Origin: Bacillota bacterium
Lineage (GTDB): Bacteria > Bacillota > Clostridia > Acetivibrionales > DSM-1351
Direction: 5' to 3'
NCBI GenBank assembly: GCA_023443515.1
Contig: JAEZUC010000082.1
Coordinates: forward strand, 1-63,220
DNA length: 63,220 nucleotides
Part shown: positions 8,984 to 18,134 of the stretch, piece after piece
Numbering within the stretch: the first letter of the stretch is position 1
How the letters are laid out: each line of letters starts with the position of its first letter
Translations under genes and position numbers: made by a program
Notes under the pieces: model-generated
Database searches by the model: none
Told to the model about the DNA's origin: nothing
Seen by the model: only the letters and a program-made list of their open reading frames with translations

Positions 8984-9925
8984 ATGGAATTTAAACATAA
9001 ATCCGTATTGCTTGATGAGTGTATAGAAAATTTGAATATAAATCAGGAAGGTATTTATGTTGACGGTACAATTGGCGGAGCTGGACATTCGTCAGAGATA
9101 TATAAAATACTAGGTGAAAAGGGTACTTTGATTGGGCTTGACCAGGATAGCTTCGCTGTAGAAACATCAGTTAAGAGGCTTGGTGAAATTGAGTCACAGG
9201 CAGACTTCAAGGTTGTAAACACCAATTTTAAAAATATACGCAGTGCCTGTTCAGAGTTAGGAATTTATGAAGTAGACGGTATTCTTATGGATTTAGGAGT
9301 CTCATCCCATCAGTTGGATGAAGCGTCAAGAGGCTTTAGCTATCAACAGGATGCACCTCTTGATATGAGAATGAATAGAAAATCCGAGCTATCGGCTTAT
9401 GATGTTATAAACAGCTACACCGAACAGGATATATACCGCATAATACGTGATTACGGAGAAGAGAAATGGGCTTCACGTATAGCAAAATTCATAGTTGAAG
9501 CCAGACAGAATAAACCTGTAGAGACCACCTATGAATTGGTGGATATAATTAAAAGGGCGGTACCCAGTTCCGCAAGAAGAGACGGCCCTCACCCGGCTAA
9601 AAGAACTTTTCAGGCAATAAGAATTGAAGTTAATAATGAACTTGGAATACTGAACAAAACTATTGAAGATAGTGTAGATTTGCTTAAAAGCGGAGGAAGG
9701 TTATGCATTATAACTTTCCATTCCTTGGAAGACAGAATAGTAAAACTGAAGTTTAACAATATGGTAAATCCATGTACCTGTCCACCTTCCTTTCCGGTAT
9801 GTGTTTGCGGAAAAAAGCCAAGGGCAGTACTTGTAAATAAAAAACCCATTGTATCGGATATACATGAACTGGAGGAAAATCCAAGGGCAAGAAGTGCAAA
9901 ATTGAGAGTTCTACAAAAAATTTAG
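8984..9925 (+). CDS. rsmH: 16S rRNA (cytosine-1402 N4) methyltransferase
   Basis: RsmH methylates N4 of C1402 in the ribosomal P site. The AdoMet-binding motif DGTIGGAGHS lies near residue 27. MDLGVSSHQLDEASRGFSY, the SARRDGPHPAKRTFQAIRIEVNNEL region and the closing NPRARSAKLRVL motif are all conserved. Length (313) is normal. GAGGTG precedes the ATG. The gene follows mraZ by 22 bases, as in most bacterial dcw clusters. Confidence 0.96.
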   Translation: MEFKHKSVLLDECIENLNINQEGIYVDGTIGGAGHSSEIYKILGEKGTLIGLDQDSFAVETSVKRLGEIESQADFKVVNTNFKNIRSACSELGIYEVDGILMDLGVSSHQLDEASRGFSYQQDAPLDMRMNRKSELSAYDVINSYTEQDIYRIIRDYGEEKWASRIAKFIVEARQNKPVETTYELVDIIKRAVPSSARRDGPHPAKRTFQAIRIEVNNELGILNKTIEDSVDLLKSGGRLCIITFHSLEDRIVKLKFNNMVNPCTCPPSFPVCVCGKKPRAVLVNKKPIVSDIHELEENPRARSAKLRVLQKI

Positions 9926-10048
9926 TATACAACCTTAAATCAAAATAACAAATGAAAAACAATAATATAACAACTTATGAACAAATAATCAAAGTACAAG
10001 TGACAAAGTTTAAGGAAACAAAAGCTAAAAACTTCTAAAAATGAAAAC

Positions 10049-10076
10049 GGGGATCAGCTTAAATAGCTGATTCCCC
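10049..10076 (+). repeat. Hairpin between rsmH and ftsL
   Basis: GGGGATCAGCT and AGCTGATTCCCC form a stem with a one-base bulge and a TAAAT loop, followed by AAAATCTTTATT. It sits about 120 bases after rsmH and could be a weak terminator, an attenuator or a processing site. The 182 bases between the two genes hold no other recognised signal. Confidence 0.55.
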
Positions 10077-10107
10077 AAAATCTTTATTAATGACAGGGGT
10101 GTTTAAA

Positions 10108-10590
10108 GTGGCAGATACCAAAAATAACTATGTATACGGTTCCCTTGCGGAAAAAGTAAATTACGATCCATATGAAGACAATGCCATACTCAAGTCAAAA
10201 AAGATTGCAAGAGACAACAAAAAATTAAAAGTCAGAATTATCTTAAACATCTTTCTTGTTTTTACAATGTTTATTGTTGTAATGTTCAGGTATGCGCAAA
10301 TCAGTAAGTTGAATTATGAAAGTAACGTATTGAAAAGTGAGTATACCCGGATACAGAATGAGAACCAGCTACTTTCCATAGACATACAAAATGCCATGGA
10401 TTTAAAGAATATTAGGCAGATTGCTGAAACAAAACTGGACATGCACAAGCCCGACAAGTCGCAAATTGTATATGTAAGCATACCAAAGAAGGATGTTACT
10501 ATTACTGCAAACAAGGAACAATCCAAACTAACAGTATTGTTCAACAGTATCGACAAGGGTTTTAACAAGTTTTTAAACATGATTTATTAG
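10108..10590 (+). CDS. ftsL: FtsL-like cell-division membrane protein
   Basis: A 160-residue bitopic protein with a cytoplasmic N-terminal segment of about 50 residues, one TM helix (about 51-72) and an extracytoplasmic coiled coil (LNYESNVLKSEYTRIQNENQ) of the FtsL/DivIC type. FtsL assembles with DivIB and DivIC in the divisome and helps activate the SEDS-PBP pair. Sequence alone hardly distinguishes FtsL from DivIC; the position between rsmH and the PBP gene decides. The GTG at 10108 has AGGGGTG six bases upstream, better than the in-frame ATG at 10090, which precedes that site. Confidence 0.82.
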   Translation: MADTKNNYVYGSLAEKVNYDPYEDNAILKSKKIARDNKKLKVRIILNIFLVFTMFIVVMFRYAQISKLNYESNVLKSEYTRIQNENQLLSIDIQNAMDLKNIRQIAETKLDMHKPDKSQIVYVSIPKKDVTITANKEQSKLTVLFNSIDKGFNKFLNMIY

Positions 10591-10631
10591 GCCGACACCA
10601 ATATAGATTAAATGCTCAAGGGAGGCTGAAA

Positions 10632-10664
10632 ATGAATATAAATAATTACAATAAGAAGCTATAG
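10632..10664 (+). CDS. Possible 10-codon leader ORF ahead of spoVD
   Basis: GGGAGG stands six bases before an ATG that opens the ten-codon frame MNINNYNKKL, which ends in TAG. The stop codon is the first part of a terminator-like hairpin. The strong ribosome site is hard to explain otherwise. It could be a leader peptide coupling translation to read-through into spoVD, or a decayed gene remnant. No regulated codon run is obvious apart from several Asn codons. Confidence 0.3.
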   Translation: MNINNYNKKL

Positions 10665-10709
10665 ATTTTTTAATATAATTATTATATTAAGTCTATAGTT
10701 TTTATTTTT
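10659..10709 (+). terminator. Terminator-like AT-rich hairpin before spoVD
   Basis: The outer stem CTATAGATT / AGTCTATAG (one G-T pair) and the inner stem TAATATAA / TTATATTA enclose a TTA loop. A T-rich run follows. It separates ftsL from spoVD; the remaining 100 bases up to spoVD are AT-rich and show no clear promoter. Confidence 0.6.
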
Positions 10710-10809
10710 GGACAATTTATTATAAATTTAATAATATATTTTATTATTATACAATATTAATTAGTAAACGGGACATTTTACTTAAATAGATAACAAGGGG
10801 GAGAATACT

Positions 10810-13014
10810 TTGGCAGGAGTAAATTTGAAGATAAAGAAACGACTTTTGTTTATATTGGGAGCTTTTACAGTTTTTACACTTATTCTTATGTTAAGAATTG
10901 CCTGGATTCAGATATATAGCGGGAAAGAATATCAGGAATTTGCATATAATCAACAGACAAAGAACCGTACTATAAGCGCTAAAAGAGGTACTATATACGA
11001 CCGTAACATGAAACCTCTTGCAGTAAGCGGATCGGTAGACACTGTCAGTGCAAGTCCTCAGGAGATAGAAAAACAAAAACTCGATATAGACAAGATTTCA
11101 GGTGAACTTGCAGCGATACTTGATATGGACAAGGAAACTGTTAAAAAGAAGCTTACAAAGAATAACCAATACGAACTTATTAAGCAGAAAATAGACAAGG
11201 AAATAGGTAACAAGGTACGTGAATGGAAGAAAGAAAACAAAATCTCAGGTATTTATATTGATGAGGATACTAAAAGGTTTTATCCAAATAGAAACCTGGC
11301 TGCCCATGTTGTAGGTTTTACAAATATAGACAACGACGGACTTGACGGTGTTGAAAGGATAATGGAGAAATATTTAAAAGGCGTACCCGGTAAAATTCTC
11401 AGTGAAACAGATGCAAGCGGAAGGGCCTTAAGTATGAGTGATGAAAAGTACATACAGCCTCAGGACGGCAACGATGTTATTCTTACAATAGACGAAACAA
11501 TCCAGTATTTTGCCGAAAAGGCTCTGGAAAAGGCTATTTCAGATAATAATGTATTAAACGGAGCCACCGCCATAGTAATGGACCCTAGAAACGGCGAAAT
11601 ACTTGCATTAGCTTCAAAACCCGATTTTGATTTAAATAATCCCAGAGGAGTTCCAAAGGGAAAGGACCCTCAAACCTGGACCGGAAAAAGCAAGGATGAT
11701 GTAGAGTATCTTCAGCAGACAGTCTGGAGAAATAAAGCAGTTGTTGATACATATGAACCGGGTTCCACGTTCAAGCCTGTTACAGCCGCCGCCGGCTTGG
11801 AAGAGGGTGCTATTACCCCGGATACACAGGTTACCGATGCCACTGTTAAAGTGGGAGGGTGGAACATAAATTGTTGGAAACCAAATGCCCACTTACATGA
11901 AACTTTCAGAGAGGGTGTATATAACTCATGTAATCCTGTTTTTGTACGCCTTTCTCAGAAATTGGGGATTCCTTTGTTTTTCAAATATGTAAAAGCCTTT
12001 GGTTTTTATGATAAGACAGGTATTGACCTGCCGGGCGAAGCAAAAAGTATAATGTTTACAAATCCTACAGAGGTAAATATGGCAACAGCTTCCTTCGGAC
12101 AGCGTTTTACAATTACACCAATACAGCTTATACAGGCATATGGTGCAATTGCAAACGGAGGGGACCTGATAACACCTCATGTGGTAAAAGAGGTAGTAGA
12201 CGAAACAGGCAGCGTAATAAAGAAATATGAGCCTAACGTTGTAAGAAAAGTAATATCCAGACAAACATCCGATACATTAAAATCCATACTTCAAGGCGTT
12301 GTGGATGTAGGAACGGGTAAAAATGCAAGGATACCGGGCTACAAAATCGGAGGAAAGACAGGTACATCGGAAACGATAGTTGATCCACACCTTCAAAAAC
12401 TAAACATTGTAGGGAAAAACAAGAGGTACATTGTATCCTTCTCAGCCATTGCACCTACCGACAACCCAAGCTTGTGCGTACTGGTTGTACTGGATTATCC
12501 GGATATGTACAATCCCGGAGGTGGTATGCTGGTTGCTCCTGTTGTAGGAAAGCTCATAGACGATATACTAAGCTACAAGGGAGTTGAAAAGGAATTTACC
12601 GAAGAAGACAAAAAACAGTTGCTGCAAGAGGTACAGGTTCCAAATATAAAGGGTAAGACCGTAGAAGAGGCAGTGAAACTGTTGAAACAAAGTAAACTAG
12701 AGTATAAAATAGAAGGAAGCGACACTGACAAAAAGGCAATAGTACAGGATCAGACACCAAAATCAGGTGCATTGCTACATGAAAAATCTATTGTAATACT
12801 CTATACATATAAGCCACAGGAGGAAGCAATGGTCAAGGTTCCGGATGTTAAGAACAAGACAGTTTATGATGCTACTCAAGCGTTCAAGAGACTCGGTCTT
12901 AATATTCGTGTGAATGGAACAGGAACAGCGGTAAGCCAGAACATAGATTCGGGTACAAAAGTTAAAAAGGGTGCTGTAATCGAAGTTATATTCAGGAATG
13001 TCGTTTCGGATTAG
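10810..13014 (+). CDS. spoVD: Class B penicillin-binding protein with two PASTA domains (SpoVD/PBP2 type)
   Basis: The 734-residue D,D-transpeptidase has one N-terminal TM anchor (about 12-32), a PBP dimerisation domain, and a transpeptidase domain with Ser319-Thr-Phe-Lys, SCN near residue 377 and Lys516-Thr-Gly. Two PASTA domains follow, starting near residues 607 and 673. It cross-links peptidoglycan with a SEDS partner; the nearby ftsW/spoVE gene is the likely one. In Bacillus the SpoVD paralogue at this position serves spore cortex synthesis, but clostridia often use the gene in this place for division too, so the physiological role is open. TTG start with AAGGGGGAG upstream. Confidence 0.9.
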   Translation: MAGVNLKIKKRLLFILGAFTVFTLILMLRIAWIQIYSGKEYQEFAYNQQTKNRTISAKRGTIYDRNMKPLAVSGSVDTVSASPQEIEKQKLDIDKISGELAAILDMDKETVKKKLTKNNQYELIKQKIDKEIGNKVREWKKENKISGIYIDEDTKRFYPNRNLAAHVVGFTNIDNDGLDGVERIMEKYLKGVPGKILSETDASGRALSMSDEKYIQPQDGNDVILTIDETIQYFAEKALEKAISDNNVLNGATAIVMDPRNGEILALASKPDFDLNNPRGVPKGKDPQTWTGKSKDDVEYLQQTVWRNKAVVDTYEPGSTFKPVTAAAGLEEGAITPDTQVTDATVKVGGWNINCWKPNAHLHETFREGVYNSCNPVFVRLSQKLGIPLFFKYVKAFGFYDKTGIDLPGEAKSIMFTNPTEVNMATASFGQRFTITPIQLIQAYGAIANGGDLITPHVVKEVVDETGSVIKKYEPNVVRKVISRQTSDTLKSILQGVVDVGTGKNARIPGYKIGGKTGTSETIVDPHLQKLNIVGKNKRYIVSFSAIAPTDNPSLCVLVVLDYPDMYNPGGGMLVAPVVGKLIDDILSYKGVEKEFTEEDKKQLLQEVQVPNIKGKTVEEAVKLLKQSKLEYKIEGSDTDKKAIVQDQTPKSGALLHEKSIVILYTYKPQEEAMVKVPDVKNKTVYDATQAFKRLGLNIRVNGTGTAVSQNIDSGTKVKKGAVIEVIFRNVVSD

Positions 13015-13084
13015 TTTATTGTTAAAAAAACAGGGCAATACTTATAGAACAGTATGGAATTCATAATATTTGGAGGTGTTTTAC

Positions 13085-14548
13085 TTGCAGCTAAGAGAGC
13101 TTGTAAGGGATTTGAATATCAGGGAAATTAAAGGGAGTTTGGATGTAGAAATTGACAGTATAGCATATGATTCCAGAAAAACGAAACAGGGTAGTCTTTT
13201 TGTTTGTATAGAAGGAACTGTTGTTGACGGTCACCAGTACATAAATGATGCTATAGAGAACGGAACGAAAGCTTTTATTGTTCAAAAACATGTTGATGTA
13301 CCGGAAGGAATTACAACCATTGAGTTAGATGACACCAGATTCGGACTTGCAGCTGTATCCGATGCATTTTTTGATCATCCTTCATCTAAATTCAATCTTA
13401 TAGGCATTACAGGAACAAAAGGTAAAACCACAACTACTTATATGGTTAAATCTATTCTGGAGGCCGCAGGGCATAATATGGGCCTTATAGGCACCGTTGC
13501 CAATCTCATAGGAAATCAGGTGCTGTACACCTCCAGAACAACGCCGGAATCATATGATTTGCAGAGTCTTTTCAGCGATATGGTTGAAAAGAAGGTGGAC
13601 AGTACGGTTATGGAAGTTTCATCACAGGGATTGGAGTTGCACAGGGTTGCAAAATGTGATTTTGACATAGGCGTGTTTACCAATTTTTCAAGGGATCATA
13701 TAGGGCCAAAGGAACATGCCACACTTGAAGAGTATTTCAATGCAAAAGCCAAACTGTTCAAAATGTGTCGTCAGGCTGTGATTAATATAGACAGTGAGCA
13801 TGGCAGAAAAATGGCAGAACTGGCGCAATGTAAAGTGTTAACATACGGGTTGAGCGATAAAGCGGATATATGGGCTTCTGACATAATGAAAAAAACAGGG
13901 CACACATACTTTAAACTCAATTCTCCATGGGGCAGTACTGACATAGAAACAGATCTGCAGGGTGAATTCAATATATACAATGCATTGGCGGCTATCGGCT
14001 CCTGCTGTTTAATACCGGGTATTACCTTGGAACATGTAAAAACAGGACTTACAAAGGTTACGGTTCCGGGTAGAATGGAGTCTGTAAAAACCGGGGGTAA
14101 TTATTCGGTTCTTATAGATTATGCACATACTCCCGACAGTCTTGAACAGGTCCTTAAAACAGTAAAGGAGTTCGCTCATGGCAGGGTTGTCAGCCTGTTT
14201 GGATGCGGAGGGGACAGAGACAAGGGGAAAAGACCCGCAATGGGTGAAATTTCAGGAAATATTGCTGATTTTACAATAATAACCTCTGATAATCCCAGGA
14301 CTGAAAACCCTGAACAGATAATAGTAGACATTGAGGCAGGCATTAAAAATACAAAAGGAAAATATATTAAAATAACTGATAGAAGGCAGGCAATAAAATT
14401 TGCACTTGAAAATGCTGTGGATGGAGATATAATTATTTTGGCAGGCAAAGGTCATGAGACCTATCAGCAATTTGCCGAAAAAACAATACACTTTGACGAA
14501 CGTGAAGTAGTTAATGAGCTGCTGGTAGAACTCGGAAGGAGTGAGTAG
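13085..14548 (+). CDS. murE: UDP-MurNAc-tripeptide synthetase, meso-diaminopimelate-adding
   Basis: MurE adds the third stem-peptide residue to UDP-MurNAc-L-Ala-D-Glu with ATP. The P-loop GTKGKTTT is at residues 110-117, and the central Mur ligase domain has the usual EVSSQGL segment. The specificity motif Asp402-Asn-Pro-Arg is the form associated with meso-diaminopimelate rather than lysine, so this cell wall is predicted to be DAP type. The TTG at 13085 is chosen because GGAGGTG lies six bases upstream; an earlier in-frame TTG overlaps that site. 487 residues, normal length. Confidence 0.95.
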   Translation: MQLRELVRDLNIREIKGSLDVEIDSIAYDSRKTKQGSLFVCIEGTVVDGHQYINDAIENGTKAFIVQKHVDVPEGITTIELDDTRFGLAAVSDAFFDHPSSKFNLIGITGTKGKTTTTYMVKSILEAAGHNMGLIGTVANLIGNQVLYTSRTTPESYDLQSLFSDMVEKKVDSTVMEVSSQGLELHRVAKCDFDIGVFTNFSRDHIGPKEHATLEEYFNAKAKLFKMCRQAVINIDSEHGRKMAELAQCKVLTYGLSDKADIWASDIMKKTGHTYFKLNSPWGSTDIETDLQGEFNIYNALAAIGSCCLIPGITLEHVKTGLTKVTVPGRMESVKTGGNYSVLIDYAHTPDSLEQVLKTVKEFAHGRVVSLFGCGGDRDKGKRPAMGEISGNIADFTIITSDNPRTENPEQIIVDIEAGIKNTKGKYIKITDRRQAIKFALENAVDGDIIILAGKGHETYQQFAEKTIHFDEREVVNELLVELGRSE

Positions 14549-14549
14549 C

Positions 14550-15929
14550 ATGATCTCTTTTAACTGTACCGAGCTGGTTGAGGCTGTTGGGGGAAAGTTG
14601 CTTTGGGGGGAACCGGGCATAACTTTTAGTGGTGTAACCACTGACTCCAGAAAGGTTACCGAGGATAGTTTATTTATCCCGCTAATCGGAGAGAAATTTG
14701 ACGGACACGATTATATAGAACAGTGTTTTAGTGCAGGAGCGTCGGTTTGTCTCACTTCAAAGACGATACCTGAAGTTTCAGAGTGTTCGGCTGTTTTGGT
14801 TAGTGATACGGCAAAGGCTCTCCGGGATTTGGCTGCCTGGCATCGCAAAAAAATTCATATACCTGTGGTAGCTATAACTGGAAGCGTGGGGAAAACAAGT
14901 ACCAAGGATATGGTAGCATGTGTGCTTTCTCAACAGTTTAAGGTTTTAAAGACTCAGGGCAATTTCAATAATGAAATAGGCCTTCCTCTAACAGTTTTTA
15001 ATATTGAAGAGAGCCACGAAGCAGCCGTAATAGAGATGGGAATGAGCGGGTTTGGTGAAATCAGCCGACTTACTGCCATTGCCAGACCTCATATTGCCAT
15101 AATAACCAATATAGGTGTTTCTCATATTGAAAAGCTAGGCTCTCAAGAGGGAATTTTGAAGGCAAAACTGGAAATTCTTGAAGGGCTTGACAAGGATGGG
15201 TTAGTTATACTAAACGGAGACGATCCGTTACTGAGCTCGTTGAAAGGAAAACTTCCTTTCAGGACTGTTTTTTATGGAATGAACATGGAAAGCGAGTACA
15301 CTGCCTTAAACTATCAAACCATGGGAGAACAGGGAACTACCTTTGAAATAACAATTGACGATTGCCTGTATGGTGTTGAAATTCCTGTCCCGGGCATACA
15401 TAATGTATACAATGCACTTGCTGCTATTGCTGCGGGAATTGAAATGAAGATTCCAATAGAAATAATTATTAATGGAATTAAACAGTTCAGCCCGGGAAAT
15501 ATGAGACAGAGTATAATAAACCACAATGGCATAAAAATTATAAATGATGCCTATAATGCAAGTCCTCAGTCCATGCAGGCGGCAATCAATGTTCTTGAAG
15601 AAATATCATCGGGTTCACGAAGTATTGCTGTCTTGGGAGATATGTTTGAGATGGGTGATATGTCAAAGGATCTGCATTATTCGGTGGGAGACTTTATAAA
15701 GAACAAAAAGATAAACTATCTGGTTACTGTAGGACAGGATTCTCGAATGATATCACAAGCTGTGGCTGATTCAGGGAAATGTGAGATAAAATTGCGTCAT
15801 TTTGAGAACAACAAGGAAGCACTTAAATATATTCTGGGAGTAGTAATGCCCGGAGATTACGTATTGATTAAAGGCTCAAGAGGAATGAAAATGGAAGAAA
15901 TCGCTGACGGAATAATGAAGTCGGAATGA
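14550..15929 (+). CDS. murF: UDP-MurNAc-tripeptide--D-Ala-D-Ala ligase
   Basis: MurF completes the cytoplasmic UDP-MurNAc-pentapeptide. The P-loop GSVGKTS starts at residue 111, the central motif NEIGLPLTVFNIEES follows, and NDAYNASPQSM near residue 330 is the MurF-type C-terminal signature. The protein is 459 residues. The ATG one base after the murE stop has GGAAGGAG eight bases upstream; a GTG nine bases earlier would overlap murE. The tight spacing suggests translational coupling with murE. Confidence 0.95.
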   Translation: MISFNCTELVEAVGGKLLWGEPGITFSGVTTDSRKVTEDSLFIPLIGEKFDGHDYIEQCFSAGASVCLTSKTIPEVSECSAVLVSDTAKALRDLAAWHRKKIHIPVVAITGSVGKTSTKDMVACVLSQQFKVLKTQGNFNNEIGLPLTVFNIEESHEAAVIEMGMSGFGEISRLTAIARPHIAIITNIGVSHIEKLGSQEGILKAKLEILEGLDKDGLVILNGDDPLLSSLKGKLPFRTVFYGMNMESEYTALNYQTMGEQGTTFEITIDDCLYGVEIPVPGIHNVYNALAAIAAGIEMKIPIEIIINGIKQFSPGNMRQSIINHNGIKIINDAYNASPQSMQAAINVLEEISSGSRSIAVLGDMFEMGDMSKDLHYSVGDFIKNKKINYLVTVGQDSRMISQAVADSGKCEIKLRHFENNKEALKYILGVVMPGDYVLIKGSRGMKMEEIADGIMKSE

Positions 15930-15960
15930 TTTCCATATAAAAAAACAGGGGGAAATTGTT

Positions 15961-16944
15961 TTGCTTACTTTTTCTTTGACATCTGAACATATAATAGCGT
16001 TTGCGGCAACGTTTGTGCTTGCTCTGATTGCAGGCCCTATACTTATTCCGTTTCTGCGTAGGTTGAAATTCGGTCAGACAGTAAGAGATGACGGGCCACA
16101 GACTCATTTAAAGAAAATGGGGACGCCGACTATAGGGGGGCTTATTTTTATCATCCCTCTTACACTTACATCAATATACTTTTATCAAAGCTATCCCCAG
16201 ATAGTACCCGTACTGATGTCAACGTTGGGATTTGCTGCGGTTGGCTTTATTGACGATTTTATAAAGGTTGTAAAGAAGAGGAAGGACGGACTTTTCGCAG
16301 GTCAGAAAACCTTCTTTCAATTGATTGTATGTGTTTCCTTTGCCTTTTATGTCATGAGATATACCGAAGCCGGAAGCTCAATAGCAATTCCGTTTACGAA
16401 TATAATTATACAGCCTTGGATTTACTTCACATTCATAGTGTTGTTTATGTATTTCTTCTCCAATGCCGTAAATATTACAGATGGTTTGGATGGTCTATGT
16501 TCCGGAGTTACGCTGGTTGTAGCCATATTTTTTACAATTGTTTCCCTTACAAACAGTGAGTGGGGGTACATAAAGGTGTTTTCTGCTTCCATTGCGGGAG
16601 GGTGTCTTGGATTTCTTGCATTTAATATTCATCCGGCAAAGGTTTTCATGGGTGACACGGGGAGCCTGGCGTTGGGAGGAGCATTGACATCCATAGCAGT
16701 TATGATGCGTATGCCACTTATTTTATTTCTTGTAGGAGGCATATATCTGATAGAAGCAATTTCGGTAATTCTTCAGGTTGCATCCTTTAAACTCACCGGG
16801 AAGCGTATATTTAAAATGGCACCTATTCACCATCATTTTGAGCTGAAGGGATGGAGGGAAACAAAGGTTGTAGCAGTATTTATTGTAGCAACTGTATTTC
16901 TGGCAATTGCTTCTCTGATTGTAATTGGTTCAGACTTATTTTGA
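15961..16944 (+). CDS. mraY: Phospho-MurNAc-pentapeptide transferase
   Basis: MraY transfers phospho-MurNAc-pentapeptide to undecaprenyl phosphate, giving lipid I. The 327-residue protein has about ten TM helices. The Mg-binding loops are present: DDFIKVVKKR near residue 98, NITDGLDGLCSG near residue 175, and the C-terminal HHHFELKGWRETKVV. Start TTG with CAGGGGGA upstream. The next gene in many Firmicutes would be murD, but here the SEDS gene follows after 66 bases. Confidence 0.96.
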   Translation: MLTFSLTSEHIIAFAATFVLALIAGPILIPFLRRLKFGQTVRDDGPQTHLKKMGTPTIGGLIFIIPLTLTSIYFYQSYPQIVPVLMSTLGFAAVGFIDDFIKVVKKRKDGLFAGQKTFFQLIVCVSFAFYVMRYTEAGSSIAIPFTNIIIQPWIYFTFIVLFMYFFSNAVNITDGLDGLCSGVTLVVAIFFTIVSLTNSEWGYIKVFSASIAGGCLGFLAFNIHPAKVFMGDTGSLALGGALTSIAVMMRMPLILFLVGGIYLIEAISVILQVASFKLTGKRIFKMAPIHHHFELKGWRETKVVAVFIVATVFLAIASLIVIGSDLF

Positions 16945-17010
16945 TAATGGGAATTAATAACATACTTTTTACATATAATCAAATAAACGGTACAAGGCTG
17001 GAGGAATGAA

Positions 17011-18123
17011 ATGAGGAACAAGAACACAAAGCCTTTTGATTTTTGGATATTTGCAGCAGTTATTTTGTTACTTTCATTGGGAACCATAATGGTATTCAGC
17101 TCCAGTTACTATTTTTCCACACAAACAACTGGAGAATCTTATAGGTTTTTAAGACCACAGCTTCTTTACATGGCATTAAGCATTGCGGTTCTTATAGGAA
17201 CGATGAATTTTGATTATCGTAGGTGGGGAAAAATATCGCCTATAATTCTTATGGTAAGCATTGCTTTACTTATATTGGTATTAATCCCAGGAGTAGGGCA
17301 TAGTGAAAAAGGTGCACAGAGATGGCTTGGAGTGGGTTCAAGAACCATTCAGCCCTCGGAGGCGGCAAAGCTTGGAATTATTATGTTTTTGTCTTTCAGC
17401 CTGTCCAAGAGAAAGGAGGTTTTGCAGTCGTTTACTAAAGGACTGTTACCATATCTTCTCTTAATAGGATTTATTGCCGGACTGGTTATAGTAGAGCCCC
17501 ATTTAAGCGGTACACTTATAATTGTCATTACTTCATGTATAATTCTTTTCTGTGCGGGAGCAAAGATTTCACACTTTGTTGCTATGGCTGTGCCCGGTAT
17601 AGTAGGTCTTGTGGGTGCTATCCTTGCCGCTCCTTATCGATTTAACAGAGTTTTGGCGTGGCTCCACCCATTTGATTATTATAAGGAACAGGGCTGGCAA
17701 ACGGTTCAATCTCTGCTTGCAATAGGTTCGGGAGGTATATTCGGAAGGGGACTGGGACAAAGTATGCAGAAGTACCTTTGGATTCCTGAGCCTTACAATG
17801 ACTATATCTTTGCAGTTTTGTCAGAAGAACTGGGATTTATAGGGGCACTTGTGGTAATGCTCTTGTTTCTTATATTTATATGGAGGGGCATAAAGGTTGC
17901 CATGAATGCGCCTGACACCTTTGGAAGTCTTATGGCCACAGGTATAACCTGCCTTATAGGTCTGCAATTTCTGTTCAATGTTGCAGTTGTAACTAATTCC
18001 ATACCACCGACAGGTATATCCCTTCCTTTCTTTAGTTATGGAGGAACATCACTGGTATTTCTTATGTTTGGAGTTGGAATACTGCTTAATATATCAAGAT
18101 ATTCAAATTATGAACGATTCTGA
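17011..18123 (+). CDS. ftsW: SEDS-family peptidoglycan glycosyltransferase (FtsW/SpoVE)
   Basis: A 370-residue protein with about ten TM helices and the motifs WLGVGSRTIQPSEAAKLG (about residue 108) and PYNDYIFAVLSEELGFIGA (about 258) typical of FtsW/SpoVE. It polymerises lipid II and pairs with a class B PBP, here probably the spoVD product in the same cluster. The mraY-SEDS-murG position equals that of Bacillus spoVE. It carries the short N-terminus without the long cytosolic tail of Gram-negative FtsW. ATG preceded by CTGGAGGAATGA. Confidence 0.92.
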   Translation: MRNKNTKPFDFWIFAAVILLLSLGTIMVFSSSYYFSTQTTGESYRFLRPQLLYMALSIAVLIGTMNFDYRRWGKISPIILMVSIALLILVLIPGVGHSEKGAQRWLGVGSRTIQPSEAAKLGIIMFLSFSLSKRKEVLQSFTKGLLPYLLLIGFIAGLVIVEPHLSGTLIIVITSCIILFCAGAKISHFVAMAVPGIVGLVGAILAAPYRFNRVLAWLHPFDYYKEQGWQTVQSLLAIGSGGIFGRGLGQSMQKYLWIPEPYNDYIFAVLSEELGFIGALVVMLLFLIFIWRGIKVAMNAPDTFGSLMATGITCLIGLQFLFNVAVVTNSIPPTGISLPFFSYGGTSLVFLMFGVGILLNISRYSNYERF

Positions 18124-18134
18124 GGTGAGATCAT

